Below are positions 8,383 through 14,565 of a stretch of 64,000 bases of DNA, piece after piece; the stretch's first letter is position 1, and the number at the start of each line of letters is the position of its first letter. The position numbers and the translations under genes were made by a program. The stretch spans positions 1-64,000 of the forward strand of contig NZ_JACHEN010000003.1 of NCBI RefSeq assembly GCF_014205875.1. The letters run 5' to 3'. Under the pieces are notes generated by a model. The model was given only the letters and a program-made list of their open reading frames with translations. It was not told the origin of the DNA and did no database searches. The DNA is from Anaerosolibacter carboniphilus. Its GTDB lineage: Bacteria; Bacillota; Clostridia; Peptostreptococcales; Thermotaleaceae.

Positions 8383-8511
8383 ATTCTTGTGAATGATAGT
8401 TTCTTTTGTACTTATTTGTTGATGTATTTTTATTACTTTACTTGCTGCAAATATTGATACCCCTAAGCCAACAATTGAACAAAGTCCAGAAATAAAATTA
8501 AATACTTCCAT
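8323..8511 (-). CDS. Small one-helix membrane protein with C-terminal amyloid-like motif; putative effector partner of the STAND protein
   Basis: A 62-residue protein starting MEVFNFISG. The ATG at 8511 is chosen because AGGAGAG lies upstream; a longer frame upstream has no support. One hydrophobic segment (about 5-27, ISGLCSIVGLGVSIFAASKVI) is followed by a polar linker and the C-terminal motif NKMRDGNTVIGGDFYGS. The same motif begins the adjacent STAND protein. In known bacterial amyloid-signalling pairs the effector carries the motif at its C-terminus and often has a membrane-acting N-terminal domain. This would be an unusually short effector, possibly forming pores or disturbing the membrane when nucleated. 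The function is inferred. Confidence 0.6.
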   Translation of the reverse strand: MEVFNFISGLCSIVGLGVSIFAASKVIKIHQQISTKETIIHKNKMRDGNTVIGGDFYGSQHK

Positions 8512-8622
8512 TGTACACACTCTCCTATATACATTAGTTAAATAAAGTATCTTTATTAATATTGAAATATTAAAATTGGACTTCCTCCATATTATTTTCA
8601 TCACTATTTAATGTTATTTTGT

Positions 8623-8650
8623 GGCAAGCCGGGATGGTCCTTGCTTGCTA
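8623..8650. repeat. REP-like palindrome, left flank of REP transposase
   Basis: The unit begins GGCAAGCCGGGATGGTCC and can fold through GCAAGC/GCTTGC. It matches the reverse complement of 11410-11438 at about 23 of 28 positions, so the two flank the transposase gene in inverted orientation. Such palindromes are the known substrates of REP-associated tyrosine transposases. Confidence 0.6.
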
Positions 8651-8652
8651 AC

Positions 8653-9288
8653 CTAACCATTCAATATTCTACTTACTCTAGATTCACTTATTCCTCCAAA
8701 AACTTGTCCCATTTCTTTTAGTGTTAAACTTGAATTCTTTCGCAAGTATCTTATCATTTCATTGCGTATATCCTTATTTAAAATGCATACTTCCATAGAA
8801 AGACTTCTATCTGCTAGCATATATGATAAGGTTTCTTTTGCGTCGTTAATAGAATCTATGAATACAGTGTTTTCCTTTACACTGTCATGATGATCTTTAA
8901 TATCTAGAATCTCCACTGTGTTCCCTAGCTTATTGACATAATGCTGATATTCCTCAATCCCTTTACTTCTTATATTAGAAAAAACATTCAATACTTTACT
9001 TATATCAATGAATTCTGATGTCATATTTCCTATATAATCTACATAGCTGCTCCATCTATAGGCCTCTGGCCGTTTTACTATATTGGCCTTCACAGGATTG
9101 TTGTGGATATATTTGCTTACCTCTAATAAATGTGTATCATCTATAATTAGTTCGCTTCTAAATCGATTCTGAAAGAAATGCCCACATCTTTTATATTTTC
9201 GATTGAAATATAACACATAACTTACATTGATACTTTTCATGATTTTAGATATATCATTACCATTGTCATTGATTAGAAGATGCACATG
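8653..9288 (-). pseudogene. REP-associated tyrosine (Y1, HUH) transposase, 3' exon
   Basis: This exon continues the gene interrupted at 9289-11180. It starts HVHLLIND, which supplies the two His of the HUH motif. It has the catalytic-tyrosine region of Y1 transposases (KSINVSYVLYFNRKYKRCGHFFQNRF), then VSKYIHNNPVKANIV and RWSSYVDY, and ends with an HTH-like tail (SSLTLKEMGQVFGGISESRVSRIL). Joined to the 5' exon it makes an intact protein of about 275 residues that reads MDS-HVHLLI across the junction. No frameshift or stop is seen, so the gene should be functional if the group II intron splices. Without splicing it is dead. It mobilises or maintains REP palindromes; two lie at its flanks. Confidence 0.75.
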
Positions 9289-9345
9289 GTGTTTGGTCGA
9301 ACAATGGCGCGCCAGTATATACTGCGTTTCCATCACCCGCCTCTA

Positions 9346-9378
9346 GAACCGTACGTGAAGTTTTCCTTCATACGGCTC
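9346..9378 (-). ncRNA. Group II intron domain V
   Basis: The minus strand starts GAGCCGTATG and ends ACGTACGGTTC around a GAAAAC-type loop. This is the 34-nt-class catalytic hairpin with the bulged dinucleotide region. It sits about 32 nt downstream of the maturase stop and about 57 nt before the intron's 3' end, as expected. Confidence 0.85.
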
Positions 9379-9410
9379 ACTTAACAGCTTCTTAAAACAG
9401 TTTATGTTTC

Positions 9411-10715
9411 CTAATGTATTGGATTCGCTTTCATTCTATGATATCGGATTTTGTAGTCATCATAAAGACCCCACTCTTCATATATCACGTCCTTACTCCA
9501 TCTCTTCCAGCCATATCCCATTCGCTTTTGTTTCTTTGCCTGAAATCGTCTAACTTTTCGTTCTATCCAATTTCGTATAAAGTTGAACAGCTTTGAGCAG
9601 TGTCCAATACGGAAATAGTTAACCCATCCTCTTATTTTGGGATTCAGTAGTTTTATCATTTCTCGTACATTAAGAAATCGAAATTCTCTGAGGTGTGTCT
9701 TTACTTCATTAATGAATTTTTGTACCTGCTTCTTCTTCGGTCGGATCTGAACCATCCTTTTCCCGTTGTGAGTTTTAATTAATCGATATTCAAATCCCAG
9801 AAATCCAAAGGTGTCTCCCTTTTCCATATTAACAATCTTTGTCTTCTCAGTGTTCAGGCTTACTTTCAAATTTCCCAGTTCCTCTTTCAACCGTCTTGCC
9901 GCTTTATCCACTAGCCATTGTAATCTTTCATGTCCGTTTACAGCAATTACTAGATCATCGGCAAATCTGCAATAGTCTAGTTGTTCATATTCTTTTCGTC
10001 GTGTTTCTTTGATTGCCTTTTCAAACATATGATCTATCGCATTCAGATAGATATTGCTTAACAATGGTGATATCACTCCACCTTGCGGTACTCCCTTTTT
10101 TCCGCTTGCTTTCAATATCTGTTTAAGCAGTTTCATGATCTTTCCATCATTTACTCGCCTTGCAACCTTTTTCATCAATATACCATGGGATACATTATCA
10201 AAGTAAGCTCTCAGGTCTACATCTATGATTTTCGTAAATCCTCTCTTGATTCCTCTTGAGACATTGACTACTGCTTCATGCTGGGTTTTCCCCGGCCTGT
10301 ATCCATAGCTTTTCCCTGAAAAGTCCGCTTCAAATATCGGTTCCAGTATAAGTTTTAGTGCTCCTTGTACTACCCTGTCTTTTATGGTAGGTATTTTCAG
10401 TACTCTGACTTTACCATCCCCCTTGGGTATCTCAACTTTTCTGGTCCTTGTCGGACTGTATTCTCCTGTCTTTAGTTCTTTCTCGATTTCTGCAATAAAC
10501 TTATTAACTCCATTAGCTTCAATATCTTCAAAGCTAATGGAGTCAATCCCTGGGCTTCCATTATTTCTTTTTGCTTCCCGATATGCCTGTTTTAGGGTCT
10601 CGGGCTTGCATACATGGCAATATAGCCCCCAAAAGCGTTTTTGTTTTTCAGATTTCGCCGTTTTGTATATCTTTCTTCTTAAATCTTGCAGATTGATGGC
10701 AGCTCCTGTCCTCAC
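9411..10715 (-). CDS. ltrA: Group II intron reverse transcriptase/maturase
   Basis: A 434-residue protein. RT motifs are in order: NNGSPGIDSISF (about 51-62), RVLKIPTIKDRVVQGAL (about 104-120), YGYRPGKTQHEAV (about 137-149), VDLRAYFDNVSH (about 166-177), GVPQGGVISPLLSNIYL (about 208-224) and YCRFADD (about 248-254, the active-site YxDD variant FADD). The maturase (GIIM) domain includes NPKIRGWVNYFRIGHCSKLF (about 360-379). There is no C-terminal HNH endonuclease, so retrohoming would rely on a replication-fork primer or another nicking source. GTG at 10715 is the start, preceded by AAGGAGG at about 8 nt. The gene is intact and assists splicing of the surrounding intron. Confidence 0.92.
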   Translation of the reverse strand: MRTGAAINLQDLRRKIYKTAKSEKQKRFWGLYCHVCKPETLKQAYREAKRNNGSPGIDSISFEDIEANGVNKFIAEIEKELKTGEYSPTRTRKVEIPKGDGKVRVLKIPTIKDRVVQGALKLILEPIFEADFSGKSYGYRPGKTQHEAVVNVSRGIKRGFTKIIDVDLRAYFDNVSHGILMKKVARRVNDGKIMKLLKQILKASGKKGVPQGGVISPLLSNIYLNAIDHMFEKAIKETRRKEYEQLDYCRFADDLVIAVNGHERLQWLVDKAARRLKEELGNLKVSLNTEKTKIVNMEKGDTFGFLGFEYRLIKTHNGKRMVQIRPKKKQVQKFINEVKTHLREFRFLNVREMIKLLNPKIRGWVNYFRIGHCSKLFNFIRNWIERKVRRFQAKKQKRMGYGWKRWSKDVIYEEWGLYDDYKIRYHRMKANPIH

Positions 10716-11180
10716 TACCCTGCCTCCTTTTCGTTGAAAGATTGCTGTTAATTTGGCCCCTTCCTTCCTACCGATTTTTGTTTATCGGTGATCCTTAGTA
10801 CTACGGACCATTCCGCCATCCTCCTGTCTTTCGTCCAATTTCCGATCATCCAACCGTTATATGGATTACCTTGCTTCCGCAGATTTCTCATACGGGACAG
10901 GTAGGACTTCCCCATTTTCATCACACAACTTTATTTCCATGCCATCACTGATACCCCGCCGAAGTCCCGCTACTATGTGGATAGTTAAGTAGTCGAAATG
11001 CTGTCTTCACCTATGAACAAGAGGCTCGACCTTCGGTTGATCTGCCTTTACGAGGCTACATATGTGTTCACTTTCGTTACGGCCTGGAAATTTGCTCACC
11101 CGGCTATACCGGATTTTATCCGCAGGCTTAGACGTTTCAATTTCTCTCCACGGCTAGCTGTGTGTGCCTTAGCTGGGCAC

Positions 11181-11372
11181 GCTATCCATAAGACAATAGG
11201 CATAGATAATAAAATTATATTTGTACTTCATTTTCACTAGTGTTTCTATATATCGGTTTTTATCATGATCAGATGAAAAGATATCTTTTCTATCGTTCCC
11301 TCGCTGTATGATATGATAGGTCGAAAATTCTCCTTTTTCTCTAGCTTGTCTTGGCAATCTTCCCACCTCCAC
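11181..11372 (-). pseudogene. REP-associated tyrosine transposase, 5' exon
   Basis: This encodes the first 64 residues, MEVGRLPRQAR...YHIIQRGNDRKDIF...NFIIYAYCLMDS. That is the typical beginning of Y1/IS200-like REP transposases (R-x-Y-H-x-x-x-R-G-N-x-R). The unspliced reading frame runs only a few codons (VPS) into the intron before a stop. The ORF start at 11372 is GTG or ATG next to GGAGGTGGG. Joined to 8653-9288 it restores the complete gene. The split is caused only by the intron. Confidence 0.75.
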
Positions 11373-11409
11373 ACTCCCAGTCTATTCCAAATTTATACTC
11401 CTGTCAATC

Positions 11410-11438
11410 TAGCAAACAAGGACCGTCCCCACTTGCTA
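11410..11438. repeat. REP-like palindrome, right flank of REP transposase
   Basis: TAGCAAACAAGGACCGTCCC followed by CACTTGCTA folds through TAGCAA/TTGCTA ends and is inverted relative to the copy at 8623-8650. It lies about 40 bp upstream of the transposase start, the usual position for the palindrome acted on by the enzyme. Confidence 0.6.
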
Positions 11439-11453
11439 CCTCCTATTCTAGGT

Positions 11454-11612
11454 TTATAGGGGCAGACCCACTTCAAGATGTTCCAATCCAGTATCAAGCA
11501 ACTTGTAGTACCTCTCTATAAATCCTTCAGATAAGTCTTCTTCAGTACTAATCCATGCAGCAAGCTATACTCCGGCAATTGCCCCGGAGAGGTTACATAC
11601 TGCAAAGTCATC
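11454..11612 (-). pseudogene. C-terminal gene remnant, family unrecognised
   Basis: On the minus strand one frame reads DDFAVCNLSGAIAGV, then a stop, then LAAWISTEEDLSEGFIERYY and KLLDTGLEHLEVGLPL before a natural-looking stop. The composition is protein-like and the single internal TAG suggests a decayed C-terminus. It could be the end of a regulator or enzyme truncated when the REP element or island formed. I cannot name the family. The rest of the 11613-11700 stretch shows nothing coding. Confidence 0.35.
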
Positions 11613-11732
11613 CTAGCTACGTCCAGCCCGTTCTGCCACCAAGTGGGGAAGAAAATTTCGGCTGACTAAGCTATTTCTTTTATTTTTATGAAAATTACCT
11701 TCTTAGTTTAAAGAGTTTAAAGTCAATTATGA

Positions 11733-11757
11733 TATAATCAATTCAGAACATTCGTTC
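11733..11757 (+). promoter_or_regulatory. -10 box and LexA (SOS)-like operator before the homing endonuclease
   Basis: TATAAT at 11733-11738 is followed directly by GAACATTCGTTC at 11746-11757, which fits the Gram-positive LexA box GAAC-N4-GTTC. It would cover the transcription start. The -35 is poor. The ribosome site is GGGGGGG (11767-11773), 7 nt before the ATG. If real, LexA represses the endonuclease until DNA damage. Confidence 0.5.
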
Positions 11758-11780
11758 CGTTTAAAAGGGGGGGATTTATT

Positions 11781-12188
11781 ATGTTGCTTGAAGAAAGAGC
11801 TTATATTGCAGGAATTATAGATGGAGAAGGAAGTATTATGCTTACAAAATTTCATAAAAATCAATTTCCTTCGCCTTGTATTACTATAGCTTCTACTTCG
11901 CTGGAATTGCTTGAATGGATTAAAAACACAAGTAAGGTTGGACACGTAAAGTCAAAGAAAAATTATAACCCAAACTGTCACAAAGACTCCTATACATATC
12001 TGGTAAAATATAATGATGCAATTTCTTTATTAGAGCAAATTGAACCATTTCTGATAATTCCTCAAAAAAGAGTACGAGCTCAACTGATTCTCAATGAATA
12101 TAAGTCATTAACACCAAGGAATGGGAGATATACCCCTGACCGAATCCGAGCAAAGGATGATTTTTATAATAGATTTATGGCAATATAA
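11781..12188 (+). CDS. Single-motif LAGLIDADG homing endonuclease
   Basis: A 135-residue protein with one LAGLIDADG-type motif near the N-terminus (AYIAGIIDGEGSI, about 8-20). It continues with the beta-strand pattern of the family (SITIAST..LLEWIKN, GHVKSKK, YLVKYNDAISLLEQIEPFLIIPQKRVRAQLIL). With a single motif it should act as a homodimer cutting a near-palindromic site. It is one of the few plus-strand genes and sits immediately beside the 3' end of the intron-containing tmRNA gene, sharing its terminator, but it is outside the intron and antiparallel to it. It may serve the tmRNA intron from outside, or it may be a free-standing element with another target. Confidence 0.8.
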   Translation: MLLEERAYIAGIIDGEGSIMLTKFHKNQFPSPCITIASTSLELLEWIKNTSKVGHVKSKKNYNPNCHKDSYTYLVKYNDAISLLEQIEPFLIIPQKRVRAQLILNEYKSLTPRNGRYTPDRIRAKDDFYNRFMAI

Positions 12189-12233
12189 AAAAAAATGGAT
12201 TGTGTATTTATGAAATACACAATCCATTTTTTT
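12189..12233. terminator. Bidirectional terminator between homing endonuclease and tmRNA
   Basis: A perfect inverted repeat with 21-bp arms (12189-12209 and 12213-12233) and a 3-nt loop. A-run on one side and T-run on the other make it work in both directions. It directly abuts the encoded CCA end of tmRNA. It differs in sequence from the terminator at 475-511, which probably served tmRNA before integration. Confidence 0.85.
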
Positions 12234-12247
12234 ATTGGTGGAGGCGA
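12234..12247. repeat. 14-bp direct repeat at the tmRNA 3' end: proximal attachment site
   Basis: ATTGGTGGAGGCGA is identical to 544-557. On the minus strand it covers the acceptor 3' strand, discriminator and CCA of tmRNA. The island lies between the two copies (about 11.7 kb). Confidence 0.65.
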
Positions 12248-12252
12248 GGGGA

Positions 12253-12504
12253 CACATCATTCCATTGTTTCCAACGGTGCTGACTATATCTTGAACTTCT
12301 ATTGAAGTCCTCTGGCGTGTTATAGAAGTTTTAGTATCGTTTATAACTCCTATCCTAGTAGATCCTTATGGATGCCTATGAGTCGATACAGAGCTGTTGG
12401 ATTACTCCACATACTCCTCGGTATTGCCGTCGTCTTTACGTTACGGTTTCACCGATCAAGCCAGATTTTCACTTGCAGCTCACGCCACAAGGCGACTCTT
12501 TTGA
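12253..12504 (-). ncRNA. Group I intron in the tmRNA T-loop (252 nt)
   Basis: The exon ends in TTCGAT and the intron in G. P1 forms from CGAT|TC, loop AAAA, GAGTCG: six pairs with the required U.G wobble exactly at the 5' splice site. The conserved 3' element AAGATATAGTC (12282-12292) matches the group I S-element, and GACT at 12381-12384 can pair with its AGTC as P7. Splicing restores the 7-nt T-loop TTCGATT flanked by GGGG/CCCC. It encodes no protein. P3-P8 were not fully traced. Confidence 0.85.
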
Positions 12505-12717
12505 ATCGAACCCCTGTCCGAAAGCACTTTGCCAACAGCTTCTCCGAGTGCAGTCATTGTTTTAAGATCTCGTCTCCAGCAGCGCCCAATGACAGGCTTT
12601 GCCATCAACCAGTCCCAATTGTTCCACCTTTGGGTCGAGACACCCCCTCGGTAGTTCCCTACTAGTCGACGCCCTGACCCTAAACCGTAGGCAGTCTAGG
12701 CAGGACGAGCAGCTATA

Positions 12718-12747
12718 TTAAGCTGCTAAAGCGTAATTTTCGTTTGC
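12718..12747 (-). other. tmRNA proteolysis-tag reading frame
   Basis: GCA AAC GAA AAT TAC GCT then TTA GCA GCT TAA encodes ANENYALAA, ending in the ALAA degron recognised by ClpXP-type proteases. The charged alanine of tmRNA would precede it. Confidence 0.9.
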
Positions 12748-12925
12748 GTTTATCTTTAATTCCCCAGTTTTTTAAGGCGGACCCCAAGGAAAAACCTCCA
12801 CTCGCTACTCCTGACTCCACACCCCCGTCGAAACCTGTACGCCCCCATGATATATATGTCAAAGCAGATCAATCTGCCTTGCAATCATAGTAGATAAATA
12901 ATTTCAATCGGACGAAGTCACTACT

Positions 12926-13393
12926 TTAATATGACTTTTGTCTTTCTCTTAACTCCTGCTGAATACGTCGGTTTGCTTCTTTTTTAGCGATATCATCTCG
13001 CTTGTCATAAAGCTTTTTCCCTTTCGCAACAGCCAGTTGTAGTTTTACAAGACCTCTTTGATTAATATATACCTTCGTTGGTATCAAGGTATACCCCTGC
13101 TGGGTGATATAGCCTAGGAGTTTTGATATTTCTTTTTTGTGCATCAACAGTTTTCTCTTTCTTACAGGATCAACATTGAATATGTTTCCCTTTTCATAAG
13201 GACTGATGTGCATATTGTAGATGAAAATCTCTCCATTGTTAACTTCTGCATAGCTGTCTTTTAAATTGATTCGTCCCATGCGGATTGATTTTACTTCTGT
13301 ACCAGTTAATACAATCCCAGCTTCATAGGTTTCCTCAATAAAATAATCATGATATGCTTTTTTATTATTGGCTACTGCTTTTCCTTCACCCAT
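12926..13393 (-). CDS. smpB: tmRNA-binding protein SmpB
   Basis: About 155 residues from the ATG at 13393 ([20 protein letters not shown]), preceded by a GTGGG-type ribosome site. A TTG 30 nt further upstream is unlikely. It has the whole SmpB fold: [27 protein letters not shown], the OB-fold strands to about residue 120, and the basic C-terminal tail ([20 protein letters not shown]) that enters the ribosomal A site and mRNA path. It binds tmRNA and delivers it to stalled ribosomes. It stands directly upstream of ssrA, the conserved Firmicutes order rnr-smpB-ssrA, here with an HAD gene between rnr and smpB. Confidence 0.95.
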   Translation of the reverse strand: MGEGKAVANNKKAYHDYFIEETYEAGIVLTGTEVKSIRMGRINLKDSYAEVNNGEIFIYNMHISPYEKGNIFNVDPVRKRKLLMHKKEISKLLGYITQQGYTLIPTKVYINQRGLVKLQLAVAKGKKLYDKRDDIAKKEANRRIQQELRERQKSY

Positions 13394-13663
13394 ACAAACA
13401 CCCACTTCAAAAGGTAATCTCAATTAAGGTCTGATAAATATATTAGCATAGAATCACCATTCTGTCAAATGGCATATTCTTCATTGCTTTTCTCTACAAC
13501 CAGTTTCTTTATACCATATCATTTACTGTAGATACGCACTTTATCCTCATGTTGAAAAACAAATTCATTGCTGGTGAAATGCTGTATAGGGGAACCCCTA
13601 TAGTGTTACCCATACGCAGTATTTTCCCTTGCGCTGCTTATATTCTATTCATACATTTAAACT

Positions 13664-14485
13664 CTATAAAACAAACTTTTTCAACGCCTTTGCTACCCCA
13701 TCCTGATCATTGGAGTCAGTCACATACTTTGCATGGTTCTTCACATGATCCTCCGCATTACCCATGGCAACCCCTAGACCAGCATACTGGATCATACTGA
13801 TATCATTTTCATTATCACCAAAGCAGATCACTTCTTCTGGCTTCACACCAAGAGATTTTGCCAAACGCTCAACGGCAATTCCTTTGCTGACCCCTCTATT
13901 CATGATTTCCAAGTTATTATGCCAAGATTTGCTGCACTCCAAGGTAGGTATGACCTCAATCTCTTTTCTAACCTTTTCAAGCAATTCTCTATCCTCATTA
14001 ATGAACACAAATTTATAGAATTCTTCGTCGCTATTTTGGACCACTGCGTAAGGGTCCTCTACTACCCGAATATCAATTTGTTCATCTTCTTTAAGGGTCT
14101 TATTCCACTCAGAATACTTAATGGAAGCGAACTCCATACTTTGTGTATAAAAGATATCATTTGTATAAAAGTGAAAGTATAAGTTGTGCTTCTTACAAAT
14201 ATCTAATATCTTCATACAATCTTCCCGGATAATATGATTTTCATAGATCGTCGTACCATCCCTCAAATTCCTAACGATAGCACCATTACAAGCTATGATT
14301 GGAGTTGTTATCCCAAGGTATTTTGCATACACTCTCGCTGACGTAAATATTCTCCCTGTAGCTACGGCCACATGGATTCCCTTTGCCATGAGTTCCTTCA
14401 GCACTTTTTCTGTCTCCCCAGAAATCTTACCCGCGCTGTTTAATAATGTTCCATCCATATCACTGACAATCAACTTATAAGACAT
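13664..14485 (-). CDS. HAD-superfamily (Cof-type) sugar/cofactor phosphatase
   Basis: 273 residues from ATG 14485, chosen because AAGGAGG lies about 10 nt upstream; the longer frame lacks this. Motif I is IVSDMDGTLLN (about 6-16) with the nucleophile Asp. Motif II lies at VAVATGR, then a large C2 cap domain. Motif III has the Lys in SKGIAVERLAKSLGV, and motif IV is ICFGDNENDISMIQYAGLGVAMGNA. This is the IIB (Cof) subfamily, cytosolic phosphatases of phosphorylated sugars or cofactors with broad specificity. The exact substrate cannot be deduced. It sits between rnr and smpB. Confidence 0.9.
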   Translation of the reverse strand: MSYKLIVSDMDGTLLNSAGKISGETEKVLKELMAKGIHVAVATGRIFTSARVYAKYLGITTPIIACNGAIVRNLRDGTTIYENHIIREDCMKILDICKKHNLYFHFYTNDIFYTQSMEFASIKYSEWNKTLKEDEQIDIRVVEDPYAVVQNSDEEFYKFVFINEDRELLEKVRKEIEVIPTLECSKSWHNNLEIMNRGVSKGIAVERLAKSLGVKPEEVICFGDNENDISMIQYAGLGVAMGNAEDHVKNHAKYVTDSNDQDGVAKALKKFVL

Positions 14486-14565
14486 ATCTAAAACCTCCTT
14501 CAAATTCCAACCACAATTCATCTTTCTTCATAAGGAAGGCACACCTTCGTGTGCCTTTGCATCAA

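Larger units (their letters stand above)
9289..11180 (-). mobile_element. Group II intron inserted in the REP transposase gene
   Basis: On the minus strand the element starts with GTGCCCAGC (5' consensus GUG) at 11180 and ends with ...AAACAC (terminal AY) at 9289, giving 1892 bp. Domain V lies at 9346-9378. Between it and the 3' end is a domain VI-like stem region. The intron encodes a reverse transcriptase/maturase at 9411-10715. Excision rejoins the transposase codons ATG GAT AGC | CAT GTG CAT, restoring the HUH motif; this fixes both ends. The insertion point is inside the most conserved stretch of the host gene. Confidence 0.8.
12236..12846 (-). ncRNA. ssrA: tmRNA (ssrA), interrupted by a group I intron
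   Basis: The minus strand starts GGGGGCGTACAGGTTTCGAC, the classic tmRNA 5' end, and finishes CGCCTCCACCA. GGGGGCG pairs with CGCCTCC to form the acceptor stem, and CCA is encoded. The mRNA-like part encodes the tag ANENYALAA followed by TAA (12718-12747). A pseudoknot-like GC-rich region follows. The T-arm AGGGG-TTCGATT-CCCCT is only complete after removal of 12253-12504, giving a mature RNA of about 359 nt, the normal size. It rescues stalled ribosomes together with SmpB, whose gene is directly upstream. A -10-like TATATA lies just before the 5' end. Confidence 0.93.

Noticed and set aside
8512..8604. N-terminal extension of the small membrane protein
   Set aside because: The in-frame extension has no ribosome site, while ATG 8511 has a good AGGAGAG; the extension also reads as non-coding AT-rich DNA.
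544..12247. Integrase for the ssrA-linked island
   Set aside because: No tyrosine or serine recombinase motifs in any frame between the two repeats; the only recombination-type enzymes are the REP transposase, the group II maturase and the homing endonuclease.
13460..13490. Possible -24/-12 (sigma-54) promoter near TGGCATATTCTTCATTGC
   Set aside because: The GG-to-GC spacing is three bases too long for sigma-54.
13585..13602. TATAGGGG-AA-CCCCTATA palindrome between the HAD gene and smpB
   Set aside because: The loop is too short and there is no T-run on either strand; no further support for a regulatory role.
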